Assembly (NCBI GenBank): GCA_964652025.1
Contig: CAZYZX010000003.1
Span: forward strand, 62,001-126,000
DNA length: 64,000 nucleotides
Reading direction: 5' to 3'
From: JAEXOD01 sp964652025
GTDB taxonomy: Bacteria; Bacteroidota; Ignavibacteria; Ignavibacteriales; Melioribacteraceae
Position numbers and translations under genes: made by a program. Below the pieces are notes generated by a model. The model was not told where the DNA came from and ran no database searches. It saw nothing but the letters and a program-made list of their open reading frames with translations. Position 1 is the stretch's first letter; every line of letters begins with the position of its first letter. Shown here piece by piece: positions 45,302 to 53,570 of this stretch.

Positions 45302-47824
45302 TTATATAAATATACTGCCTATTTGATAAGTTAAAAGTGCTACAATATAGGCAATAAAAGTTGTGTAAAAAATTGTAAACAAAGCCCACTTGGCTCCGGC
45401 TTCCTTTTTTATAGCTGCTATAACTGCTATACAAGGGAAGTATATTAATATAAACAACATTAATGCATAAGCTACTAAAGGATTAAATACTTTTTGCCCC
45501 GCCTTTGGTCCACTTGTATAGACTTGAGTTTTTAGTTTATGTTGTAAATTGTTTTCTTCTCCTTCATCTGCTTGATACAAAACCCCCATAGTACCAACAA
45601 TTATCTCTTTTGCAGCTAACCCTGTTATAATTGCAACACCAATTTTCCAATCAAAACCAAGTGGACTAATAACTGGTTGTATTAACTGCCCCATTTTGCC
45701 AATATAGCTATGCTCTTGTCTTTCTGCCTCTTGTTGTTTTTCTATTTCAGTAATTTTATGTTCTTTTAATGTTTTATCTAACGTTGTATCATTTTTTATA
45801 TTACTAATAATAGAATTATAATCTTTAGAAAAATTCGTTTCGCGTGGAAAATATCCTAAAGCCCAAATTATAATGCTTGCTAATAATATAACCGTACCCA
45901 TTTTTCTTAAATACTGTTCTGCCTTATGCCACATATGGGTTAGTGTGTTCCTTAAAGTTGGTATTCTATAAGGCGGCAGTTCCATTACAAAAGGTACATC
46001 TTCTTTTTTAAATAATAACTTGTTTAATGCAATTGATACACTACTTGCTATAAGTATTCCAATTAAATATATAGAAACTAAAACTAACCCTTGATGATTT
46101 GGGAAAAAAGCAGATATTAATAAAACATAAACAGGTAAACGAGCACTGCAGGACATAAAAGGAATAATAAGCATTGTTAAAATTCTATCTTTTCTATTTT
46201 CTAAAGTACGTGTTGCAAGTACCGAGGGCACATTACATCCAAACCCCATTACCATTGGTATAAATGATTTACCATGTAATCCTATTTTATGCATCAATTT
46301 ATCCATTATAAAAGAAGCGCGTGCCATGTAGCCGGTATCTTCCATAAAAGAAATAAAGAAAAACAAAATTAAAATATTTGGTAAAAAGATAATCACTCCA
46401 CCAACACCACCAATAATACCATCAACCAATAAATCTCTCAGCATTCCGGCTTCCATATTGTGCTTTATCAAACTACCTAATCCTTGAATGGCTGAATCAA
46501 TTAATTCCATTGGATAGCTACCCAAAGAAAAGGTGGTTTGAAACATAAGCCACATAAAAAAGAAAAAGATTGGGAAACCTAATAGCTTGTGTGTTACAAA
46601 CATATCTATGATTGCAGTAAATTTTCGGCTCTCTTCTTCACCCGGTATAAAAGTTTCCTGTAGTGCACCCGCAATAAATCCATATTTTGCATCTGTTATA
46701 ATACTGCTGCATTTTTCTTTATATTCGTCTTCTAATTCCTTTATTGCTAATTTGGCTTGTTCTTTTATTACGTTTGCATTTGGGCACTGCTCTATAAGTT
46801 TATAACTTGGCTTATCATTTTCTAATAGCTTAATACTTAAATAACGAGATGAGTATTTTGCGCGTAAATCCTTATTAATTTTAATATGGGGTTGAATTTT
46901 AGAAATTGCTTTCTCTATATTATTCCCATAATTTATATGAATATGCCTAACTATTGGGTCTCGGTCTTCGTACACATCTATAATTTTATCAAAAAGTTCT
47001 GTTATGCCTTTACCATTCTTAGCAGATGTAGGTATAATTGGTATTCCAATCATTTTACCTAAAGCTACATAATCTAATTTTGCACCGGATGCTAAAAATT
47101 CATCAAACATATTTAAGGCAATAACCACCTTAATATTCATGTCGATTAATTGTGTTGTTAGGTATAAATTCCTTTCTAAGTTAGTTGCATCTATTACATT
47201 AACAACAACATCAGGGTGTTTTTCTAATATATGAGTTCTTACAAAAAGCTCTTCGGGGGTATACTCTGTAATACTATATGTGCCGGGCAAATCTACTATA
47301 TTAAAAGTATAACCAGACTGTGTAAACTTAGCTTCTTTTGCATCTACGGTAACGCCACCATAATTTCCAACTCGTTCATGCTTGCCGCTTGCATAATTAT
47401 ATAGTGTAGTTTTACCACTATTTGGGTTGCCAACTAAAGCTACATTTATTAAATTACCTTTTTGACCAGCACTTGTTTTTAATTTTTCTTCATCAATAGT
47501 GCCTAAAAATTCAAAATTTTCAAAATTTTCTGCAATACTTGGGGCAACAACTTCTACTAAAGCTGCTTCACTTCGCCTTAATGATACTCTATAATTCATT
47601 ATTTCGTATTCTATTGGGTCATGTAATGGGGCATTTTTAATTACTTTTATTGTTTTACCTTTTACAAATCCCATTTCTGTAATGCGCTTTCTAAACGCAC
47701 CATGCCCCAATACCTTGGTTATTACCCCAACAGAACCCGTCTGTAAATCAGATAATTTATATTGCGAGGTATTGTTCTCATTCTTTATACTATCGTTCAT
47801 AAATGGCTTATTTAATTTTATCAT
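45302..47824 (-). CDS. FeoA-FeoB fusion ferrous iron transporter
   Basis: An 840-residue Fe(II) uptake protein. FeoA, a small SH3-like domain, is fused at the N-terminus (about 22-95, LSDLQTGSVGVITKVLGHGA). The G domain follows with GNPNSGKTT (132-140), DLPGTYS as G3 and NVIDATN/NMFDE as the guanine-recognition region. The membrane domain (about 385-840) contains the two Gate motifs (FIPMVMGFGCNVPSVLATR and later segments). Its ATG overlaps the stop of the upstream regulator gene by 4 bp (ATGA), so translation is coupled. The operon order hemerythrin-LuxR-FeoAB-Cys-rich peptide implies that uptake is tied to an iron or oxygen signal. Confidence 0.95.
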   Translation of the reverse strand: MIKLNKPFMNDSIKNENNTSQYKLSDLQTGSVGVITKVLGHGAFRKRITEMGFVKGKTIKVIKNAPLHDPIEYEIMNYRVSLRRSEAALVEVVAPSIAENFENFEFLGTIDEEKLKTSAGQKGNLINVALVGNPNSGKTTLYNYASGKHERVGNYGGVTVDAKEAKFTQSGYTFNIVDLPGTYSITEYTPEELFVRTHILEKHPDVVVNVIDATNLERNLYLTTQLIDMNIKVVIALNMFDEFLASGAKLDYVALGKMIGIPIIPTSAKNGKGITELFDKIIDVYEDRDPIVRHIHINYGNNIEKAISKIQPHIKINKDLRAKYSSRYLSIKLLENDKPSYKLIEQCPNANVIKEQAKLAIKELEDEYKEKCSSIITDAKYGFIAGALQETFIPGEEESRKFTAIIDMFVTHKLLGFPIFFFFMWLMFQTTFSLGSYPMELIDSAIQGLGSLIKHNMEAGMLRDLLVDGIIGGVGGVIIFLPNILILFFFISFMEDTGYMARASFIMDKLMHKIGLHGKSFIPMVMGFGCNVPSVLATRTLENRKDRILTMLIIPFMSCSARLPVYVLLISAFFPNHQGLVLVSIYLIGILIASSVSIALNKLLFKKEDVPFVMELPPYRIPTLRNTLTHMWHKAEQYLRKMGTVILLASIIIWALGYFPRETNFSKDYNSIISNIKNDTTLDKTLKEHKITEIEKQQEAERQEHSYIGKMGQLIQPVISPLGFDWKIGVAIITGLAAKEIIVGTMGVLYQADEGEENNLQHKLKTQVYTSGPKAGQKVFNPLVAYALMLFILIYFPCIAVIAAIKKEAGAKWALFTIFYTTFIAYIVALLTYQIGSIFI

Positions 47825-48411
47825 CCGTAACTTTCTGGGTCTACTATATTATTTAATACTGCATAAATTGTTAAACCAGCAACTGATTTTATACCTGTTT
47901 TTTGCGAAATATTTTTACGATGTGTTACAACTGTATGAATACTTAAAAATAATTTTTCTGCTATTTCTTTTGCAGAGTATCCTTCCACAAGTAGTTTTAA
48001 TATTTCTATTTCTCTAGCGCTTAATGCTTCTTGTTTAACATTTTCTTTATCTATTTCTGTTAATTTGTTTATACTTCCTATAATCTTTTCTTCTGTATCA
48101 GTTATAAACAAATATGTATCAAAGGGTTCTAAATACTTATTCTCGTAATAAGAATTTATTAATACTACCCAATTAATCTTTTCATTTTCTTTTTGTAACG
48201 TTTTTAATAATTTTAAATTATTTATTACATTTAAGTAATTTACAATTACAATATCTATATTATTAATTAAGTTATCTTTGTAAATTTCGTTTAGCTCATA
48301 GCATCGGCTAAAATGCAAATTTCTATTTTCTTTTATTAGAATTTCCACTAAGCCTTTATATATTATATCAGATGGCTCGATTATTAATATGTTAAAGTTT
48401 TTTTTATTCAT
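47821..48411 (-). CDS. LuxR/NarL-type regulator with degenerate receiver
   Basis: A 196-residue transcription regulator. The C-terminal LuxR helix-turn-helix is clear (LSAREIEILKLLVEGYSAKEI, LFLSIHTVVTHRKNI). The N-terminal 120 residues have the receiver alternation of strands and helices, but the phospho-acceptor position is Asn58 (DIVIVNYL) and the acidic pair is only partly kept (IIEPSD). It is therefore unlikely to be controlled by phosphorylation. It overlaps the hemerythrin gene by 8 bp and the FeoAB gene by 4 bp. It probably regulates this iron operon, with input through the hemerythrin protein; this is inferred from gene order. Confidence 0.88.
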   Translation of the reverse strand: MNKKNFNILIIEPSDIIYKGLVEILIKENRNLHFSRCYELNEIYKDNLINNIDIVIVNYLNVINNLKLLKTLQKENEKINWVVLINSYYENKYLEPFDTYLFITDTEEKIIGSINKLTEIDKENVKQEALSAREIEILKLLVEGYSAKEIAEKLFLSIHTVVTHRKNISQKTGIKSVAGLTIYAVLNNIVDPESYG

Positions 48412-49129
48412 CTCTTAGTCTTTTTTCCGCTTCTTCTAACATTGGAACTAAAATATTATCCTCTATTAATCTATGTATATATAAATTTTGTTCCAATTCA
48501 AATATCCCAAGTAAAAGTTCTCGCCTTATCCTCATATCATTTTTTACAGGCAAATACTTTAATAATAAATTTATTAAATCTTGTAATTTTTCTTCTATAT
48601 CTTCGTGGTTTTCTTTAAATACTTGAATAGAAAACCCTGTTTTTTCTACTTCTTCGTTAAAACTTAATTTAGTTTTATTTAACAACTCTAATGCATAAGG
48701 AAAAACAACATTATTTTCATAATTAAAATGCTCAATCACTTCGGTATAATATGACTCAAAAAATTTATTAACTAATAAAATTTTTGGATGGTCATTTACT
48801 TCAATCATCTTATTTATTAATTCTTTTAACATAGGTATTTTTTCTGTGCCATAATAATTATGGTTACTTTTAAGAAACTTTATTATGCTAACCACATTTT
48901 CTTTACTAAAATTTACACTTTTATTAATACCATGCCCATTAAACAAATTTGTAACTGTTATAACTAAATCTGTATTAACTTCATATAAGTTACAAATTTC
49001 TTTTAAGGTTTTATTATTATACTCGTAGCTAAATCCAAAATGCTCAAAAACGAGTAACAAATTCGGATTATTTTGTATTATATCCGTAATTTTTGATTCT
49101 GGAGAAATATAAATTAAATTCTTTTTCAT
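48404..49129 (-). CDS. hemerythrin-domain protein (ScdA/RIC-like)
   Basis: A 241-residue protein. Residues 1-65 resemble the DUF542/ScdA N-terminal module but lack its paired cysteines (VFEHFGFSYEYNNKTL). Residues 85-235 form a hemerythrin four-helix bundle with a full di-iron ligand set: His90, His134 with Glu138, His175, and His219 with Asp224. The site could bind oxygen or sense iron or NO. Known RIC proteins repair iron-sulfur clusters; the missing cysteines suggest sensing instead. It leads the operon, overlapping the LuxR-type regulator gene, and may modulate that regulator directly. A dyad in its promoter region (49166-49190) is a candidate binding site. Confidence 0.82.
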   Translation of the reverse strand: MKKNLIYISPESKITDIIQNNPNLLLVFEHFGFSYEYNNKTLKEICNLYEVNTDLVITVTNLFNGHGINKSVNFSKENVVSIIKFLKSNHNYYGTEKIPMLKELINKMIEVNDHPKILLVNKFFESYYTEVIEHFNYENNVVFPYALELLNKTKLSFNEEVEKTGFSIQVFKENHEDIEEKLQDLINLLLKYLPVKNDMRIRRELLLGIFELEQNLYIHRLIEDNILVPMLEEAEKRLRDE

Positions 49130-49165
49130 TTTTTCTAAATTTCAATTTATAAATATAACTTTTAT

Positions 49166-49190
49166 TTATAACTTAAGTTTAAACTTATAA
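49166..49190. promoter_or_regulatory. candidate operator of the iron operon
   Basis: An imperfect dyad, with TTATAA at the left end and TTATAA at the right and 9 of 12 positions paired, lies 37-61 bp upstream of the hemerythrin gene. It could bind the LuxR-type regulator or an iron regulator. The local AT bias makes chance possible. Confidence 0.35.
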
Positions 49191-49316
49191 CTACATAAAA
49201 GTTTTTTTCTAGTGTACTAAACTATAAATATTTTGCAAGGTTTCAATCATAATTAAAAGCTATATTTTTATGTTGTACTAATAAATTATGGTGATACTTA
49301 GGTGAGAAACTATTAA

Positions 49317-50330
49317 TTATAAACTGCTTAAAACAAGTTTTGTTGGCAAAACTATATTTTTTTCTATAACCGAGTTTGGATTATTTAATAGATTAAATAA
49401 AAGATTTACTGCTTTCATTCCAAGTTCTTCAGTAGGTTGGCTAACAAAATCGAAAATGGAAGGGGCAACAAAATCGTAATCATAATTACCAAAACAAATA
49501 ACCTTTAAGTCATATGGTATGGAAATTTCTTTTTCTTTGGCTGCTTTATATATACCAAGCGCCACGGGATAAGATACTGCAACTATAGCTTCTGGCAATT
49601 TGCCCGAATTATAAATTTTATAAAATCCTTCGTAACCATCCTTTTCATTAAATCCACCTTTAACTACCCATTTTTTGTTAACTCTTAAACCTATTTCATC
49701 AATTGCTTTATAAAAACCGGCATTACGTGCCTTACCAATATTTATATAGTCATAGCCACCTATTAAGCCAATAGTTTCAAAACCACGTTCATATAAACTT
49801 TTAACTGCAGAGTAAGCACCTCCTTCGTCATCTACTGTTACAGTTGGTATATCGGGTATATCTGGCACGCGGTCTATATACACTACCGGTATTTTCATCT
49901 CGCTTAACTTATTAAATATTGCATAATCTTGGGTCTCTTCACTTAAGGACATAATTAACCCATCTACACGCATAGATATTAATGTTTCTATATGTTGCTT
50001 TTCACGTTTTGCGCTTTCTTGGGAAACCATTATTATACAATCATAATTGCGCTCTATTGTTGAGTCATAAATTTCTTCTATAATAGAACTAAAAAAGAAG
50101 TGTGCCATTTTAGGGAAAACAAGCCCAATTATATTAGATTTTGTGCTAGATAGGTTGCGAGCCAAAATATTTGGTCTATATCCAATTTTATCTGCTATTT
50201 CCTTAACTTTTATGCGGGTCTCTTCGGATATATCTTCGTGGTCTCTTAGTGCTTTGCTAACGGTAACGGTGCTAACACCCAATGCTTCTGCTATATCTTT
50301 TAATTTTGGGGGTTTTATTCTGCCGTCCAT
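49317..50330 (-). CDS. LacI-family transcriptional regulator
   Basis: A 337-residue regulator. The DNA-binding head is typical (LKDIAEALGVSTVTVSKAL) with the hinge helix NILARNLSST. The rest is a periplasmic-binding-protein-like sugar domain (IGLVFPKMAHFFFSSIIEEI, MRVDGLIMSLSEE, VVYIDRVPDIPDIPTVTVDD, GLIGGYDYINIGKARNAGF). The ligand is probably a sugar but cannot be named. No sugar genes adjoin it. The CBM9-like secreted gene 4.4 kb away has a perfect LacI-type operator and is the best target candidate in the window. It is transcribed alone, ahead of the iron operon. Confidence 0.93.
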   Translation of the reverse strand: MDGRIKPPKLKDIAEALGVSTVTVSKALRDHEDISEETRIKVKEIADKIGYRPNILARNLSSTKSNIIGLVFPKMAHFFFSSIIEEIYDSTIERNYDCIIMVSQESAKREKQHIETLISMRVDGLIMSLSEETQDYAIFNKLSEMKIPVVYIDRVPDIPDIPTVTVDDEGGAYSAVKSLYERGFETIGLIGGYDYINIGKARNAGFYKAIDEIGLRVNKKWVVKGGFNEKDGYEGFYKIYNSGKLPEAIVAVSYPVALGIYKAAKEKEISIPYDLKVICFGNYDYDFVAPSIFDFVSQPTEELGMKAVNLLFNLLNNPNSVIEKNIVLPTKLVLSSL

Positions 50331-50429
50331 TTATTAATCCTCTAATATAATTTTATACAAAAATAAGTATTTTTAGGATTATTATACAAATATTTTTAAC
50401 GTTTTTAAATAAAAATATTGGATTTAAAG

Positions 50430-50798
50430 TTAAAAATATGGACGGAATCCTTTGAATACAAAAACACTTGTTTTAACGCCATTTTTTTCGTTTATTACAT
50501 TGCGTTCTGTAACACTTGTTAATGCACGTATTTTTTGCTCTTCTAAAATTTTTACTACGTTGTAAACAAAAACAAATTCACCAGCAACATGAACAGCACT
50601 TAAATTGCTATCTTTACTAATTAATTCTTTTATTTTTTGTATATACTCCTTTGCAAGTGCTTTTATTTCATCCAATGTTGTTTTGGTATCTATGTTTGGG
50701 AATGGCATATCCATCACGCTACCATAAAGTTTATTGGCTTCGCTTAGCTGTTCTTTATCCCAATTTTTAGACGGATGATTCGTTAGATTGATTAACAT
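50430..50798 (-). CDS. small CRISPR-linked protein, possible Csx20/Csx15/Csx16-type ring nuclease
   Basis: A 122-residue soluble protein starting LINLTNHPSKNWDKEQL. It has a Rossmann-like pattern: an N-terminal strand with NHPS, a VMDMPFPNID strand, a central helix, then SAVHVAGEFVFVYNVVKIL and RALTSVTERNV near the end. This layout resembles the small CARF-like proteins found with type III systems (Csx15/16/20), several of which degrade cyclic oligoadenylate. The family match is from memory and not certain. It lies 67 bp after the csx1-like gene, beyond a terminator, so it may be expressed separately from the csm operon. If it is a ring nuclease it would switch off Csx1 signalling. Confidence 0.5.
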   Translation of the reverse strand: MLINLTNHPSKNWDKEQLSEANKLYGSVMDMPFPNIDTKTTLDEIKALAKEYIQKIKELISKDSNLSAVHVAGEFVFVYNVVKILEEQKIRALTSVTERNVINEKNGVKTSVFVFKGFRPYF

Positions 50799-50835
50799 AT
50801 TAATTCACATATTTGTTATTAAACTTAATTTTAAT

Positions 50836-50862
50836 AAAAAAGGGCTTTAAAAGCCCTTTTAT
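50836..50862 (-). terminator. intrinsic terminator of the csm operon
   Basis: A perfect AAAGGGCTTT / AAAGCCCTTT-type stem with flanking A and T runs begins directly after the csx1-like stop codon. It separates the csm operon from the small 122-residue gene downstream; read-through is possible. Confidence 0.8.
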
Positions 50863-50864
50863 TT

Positions 50865-52121
50865 TTAGTAGGGTATATCTTCTTTACTTAAATCGCGTAA
50901 TTTTTGCGGTAGTTCTTTCAACAATTTAGGATAATTTGAAATTATTTGCTCAATAGAATCTCTTTGTTTTAAATCGCTATGCGCAATTATTATTCTGTAT
51001 CTATTTATTGTTATAGCATGATTGCTAATTTTTTTGGTTCCTCTTGCTCTAGTGCCAACTTCTTTTGAAATATCTTCACTTTCAAATGCATTTACCCCAA
51101 TTAAATCACCTACACGAGATAAAATTGCTTGATTTGCTTGAAGAATTGATAATGCAAATTGACCATTATCCCAATTCTTTTCTGCAAGATATAAAAATAA
51201 TTCCCAATCATCTTGTTTAGAAAGTATCTTCTTAGGAACTTCTAATAATGACTCTTTTACAAATTTAAAGGGCATTAAATTAATATCCTTTATTTTGAAA
51301 TTATTTATTGCTGTTACTAACTCTTGTGCACTTTTTCTAATATTTTTTGCACCATTTAAGTTAAGATTATATGAAAAGTTATTAATTTTATTCCTCAAGT
51401 CTGGTGCAGAATTTAACAAATCGTTTAATGCACTAATATCACCATAGTTTGCAAACGCATTTACCGCTTCAATCCAATCACTAATTTTTAATAAATTATT
51501 TAATTTCATTATAGGTGTTTTTTTATCAAAATAATCAGATAATTCCAGTGCACCATAATAAACATCTTTTAATGTTACATTTTTTCTAATATTTTTGAAG
51601 TAATTTAATGCTAAAGTAATTAAGAATGGCTGATATCTTAACCCATGTGTTATATCCAATGAGATTATATCATTATTTTCTGGAATATGCGCCATCACTT
51701 CAAAAATTTCCCATAATTCATTATCATCTTTCCCAATCGGAATAAGATGAATTTTACTTTTTACACTTAAATGTTTAGTTAGAAAGTCTTCATATTTTTT
51801 AATTAAATTCTCATTACTAAAAAATGTTTTATTATCTAAGCTATCCAATAAATTCTGATATGAATTGGTATCGATTTCATCAGGCGATTTTTCAATTAAA
51901 AAAAACAATAAATTTGCCCATTGGCTGCTTTCTGTACCTAAAATATGAATTATATCATATTCTCCCTTTTTAAGCATAGGTAAAGCATATCCAATAAAAG
52001 GTGTAGTAACAACTTCTGAATTATTTTCTGGTAAAAAATAATTAGCAAGGTTGTATTGTGGATTTTTTTGGTTTACTACTTTGGCTTGTCCTTTACCAAT
52101 AACTGTTATTAATCTTTTCAT
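50865..52121 (-). CDS. Csx1/Csx2-type CARF-HEPN effector (DxTHG family)
   Basis: A 418-residue accessory ribonuclease of type III CRISPR-Cas. The CARF domain covers about 1-200, with a glycine-rich first strand (TVIGKGQ), DIIHILGTESSQW, and the family-defining DxTHG motif as DITHG (156-160). The C-terminal helical domain has an R-x4-H element, Arg376 to His381 (RIIIAH), typical of HEPN nucleases. Cyclic oligoadenylate made by Cas10 should bind CARF and activate HEPN to cut RNA. It replaces Csm6, the usual type III-A effector, which is absent. It is the last gene of the csm operon, 9 bp after csm5, with a GGAG ribosome site. Confidence 0.85.
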   Translation of the reverse strand: MKRLITVIGKGQAKVVNQKNPQYNLANYFLPENNSEVVTTPFIGYALPMLKKGEYDIIHILGTESSQWANLLFFLIEKSPDEIDTNSYQNLLDSLDNKTFFSNENLIKKYEDFLTKHLSVKSKIHLIPIGKDDNELWEIFEVMAHIPENNDIISLDITHGLRYQPFLITLALNYFKNIRKNVTLKDVYYGALELSDYFDKKTPIMKLNNLLKISDWIEAVNAFANYGDISALNDLLNSAPDLRNKINNFSYNLNLNGAKNIRKSAQELVTAINNFKIKDINLMPFKFVKESLLEVPKKILSKQDDWELFLYLAEKNWDNGQFALSILQANQAILSRVGDLIGVNAFESEDISKEVGTRARGTKKISNHAITINRYRIIIAHSDLKQRDSIEQIISNYPKLLKELPQKLRDLSKEDIPY

Positions 52122-52130
52122 ATTACTCCA

Positions 52131-53570
52131 TTATAATCTTTTAGTAAATGCTACGGTTATTACCTTGTCTTTACTAACTTGTTTTACTTCAACTAATACT
52201 AATGTACCTATTTCCAAACCTACTGGATATCTAAAAGAGAATATATCTTTATACCTATTATCTAGTAACTTAACGTTAACATTAGGGCTGTTGAAAGCAA
52301 CAACTTCTGCCTCTACCTTATCCCCATTTTTATAATTCCGGGTAGAGTTTCTCCTAATATACTCTTCTTTTGATGATTTTGTAGCATTTGCTTTATTAGT
52401 TTGTGTTGTGCTTATAGCACTACTGTTACTACTAACTGTATTAGTGCTAAAATCTACTTCTACCCAACCCATTGGGTAAGCTTTACCATCAGATGTTATT
52501 GCTATTCTTCTTGTTTTAGGAAAAACTGGTACTCTTAAATTACCTAGCTTATAAGTATTACGTGCATAATCGTGGGATTGTGCTCTGTTTTCTTTTAAAA
52601 TTATATTACCTGTCATAAACTTCCAACCACTACCAGCACTCATTCTAAAAATTATTATATCTTTATTATTTTCAAGTCTATCTAACAAATTTTTATAAAA
52701 GCTAATTATTTTGTCAGTGTATTCTTTATTTTTATATTTTTTAAAGAATTCAATTTCAGAATTGATAGTTTTTTTAGCATATTCTCTAACTATTTTTTTA
52801 AAGTTTTCTTCTATTAATATTCCCAAATCAAATTTTAACGTATCTTGCATTTTACCAGATTTAAAGAGAAGTTCATCTAACTTGAATAATCTTTTAATAG
52901 GAATTTCTGTACCGGGGTTAACAGCTTGAGCATAAAATATTTTATCTTCTTTGCTTTTTAAAGTGTTATCGAATTGCAAAGAAAGAACCAAATTTTCAAT
53001 AATCCCAATATTTTCATCCTTTAGATAAAAATCTGTAAATTGAAGCGCTCTAAAAAAATCAAAATTAGCTATTTTACCTTTTTCCTTTATTGTAGAAAAA
53101 GCATCTTCTACTAATCGTTTAGATGCTTTTGTTCTAACAGGTTTTTGATCTTTGGTCAATTTAATAAAGTTTAAAACATCATTATCACTCTTATTTTGTA
53201 TTCTTTTCTCTAAATAAACAGATCTTATTGCTCCTTTAATGCTGCTACCTGGTAAATAATATAAACCATTTCCATCGCGTGCAAATTCTTTTATAGCCCC
53301 TTTCATCTTATGTATAAATGTTCGGGGTTTTTCTTCTACAATATCACTTTCTTTTAATTTATATTGATTGATAAGAGTAAAAAAATCTGTATTTAAACAT
53401 TTATCAAAAAATTCCTCTACTAAACCAGGGATATTTTTTTCTACCAATGCATTAAATAACTTATCTTGATTGATAAAAAAAACATTATTTCCTTTTACAC
53501 CAAAATCTAATCCTTTCTTTAATTCATATCCACTGCCAATATGAACGGGTGATAAAATTCTAAGAACCAT
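52131..53570 (-). CDS. csm5: Csm5 with C-terminal S1/OB-like extension
   Basis: A 479-residue RAMP protein that caps the crRNA 3' side of the Csm complex. The RAMP core is about 1-372: LSPVHIGSG at the start, YYLPGSSIKGAIRS, and the closing GKAYPMGWVEVDF. It is followed by a Ser/Thr/Asn-rich linker (about 375-410) and a further 65-residue beta domain (411-479; GDKVEAEVVAFNSPNVNVKL then GTLVLVEVKQVSKDKVITVAF). The pattern fits an S1/OB RNA-binding fold. Ordinary Csm5 proteins end near the GWVEVDF region. It overlaps the csm4 stop by 11 bp, with GAGG upstream of the ATG. Confidence 0.88.
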   Translation of the reverse strand: MVLRILSPVHIGSGYELKKGLDFGVKGNNVFFINQDKLFNALVEKNIPGLVEEFFDKCLNTDFFTLINQYKLKESDIVEEKPRTFIHKMKGAIKEFARDGNGLYYLPGSSIKGAIRSVYLEKRIQNKSDNDVLNFIKLTKDQKPVRTKASKRLVEDAFSTIKEKGKIANFDFFRALQFTDFYLKDENIGIIENLVLSLQFDNTLKSKEDKIFYAQAVNPGTEIPIKRLFKLDELLFKSGKMQDTLKFDLGILIEENFKKIVREYAKKTINSEIEFFKKYKNKEYTDKIISFYKNLLDRLENNKDIIIFRMSAGSGWKFMTGNIILKENRAQSHDYARNTYKLGNLRVPVFPKTRRIAITSDGKAYPMGWVEVDFSTNTVSSNSSAISTTQTNKANATKSSKEEYIRRNSTRNYKNGDKVEAEVVAFNSPNVNVKLLDNRYKDIFSFRYPVGLEIGTLVLVEVKQVSKDKVITVAFTKRL

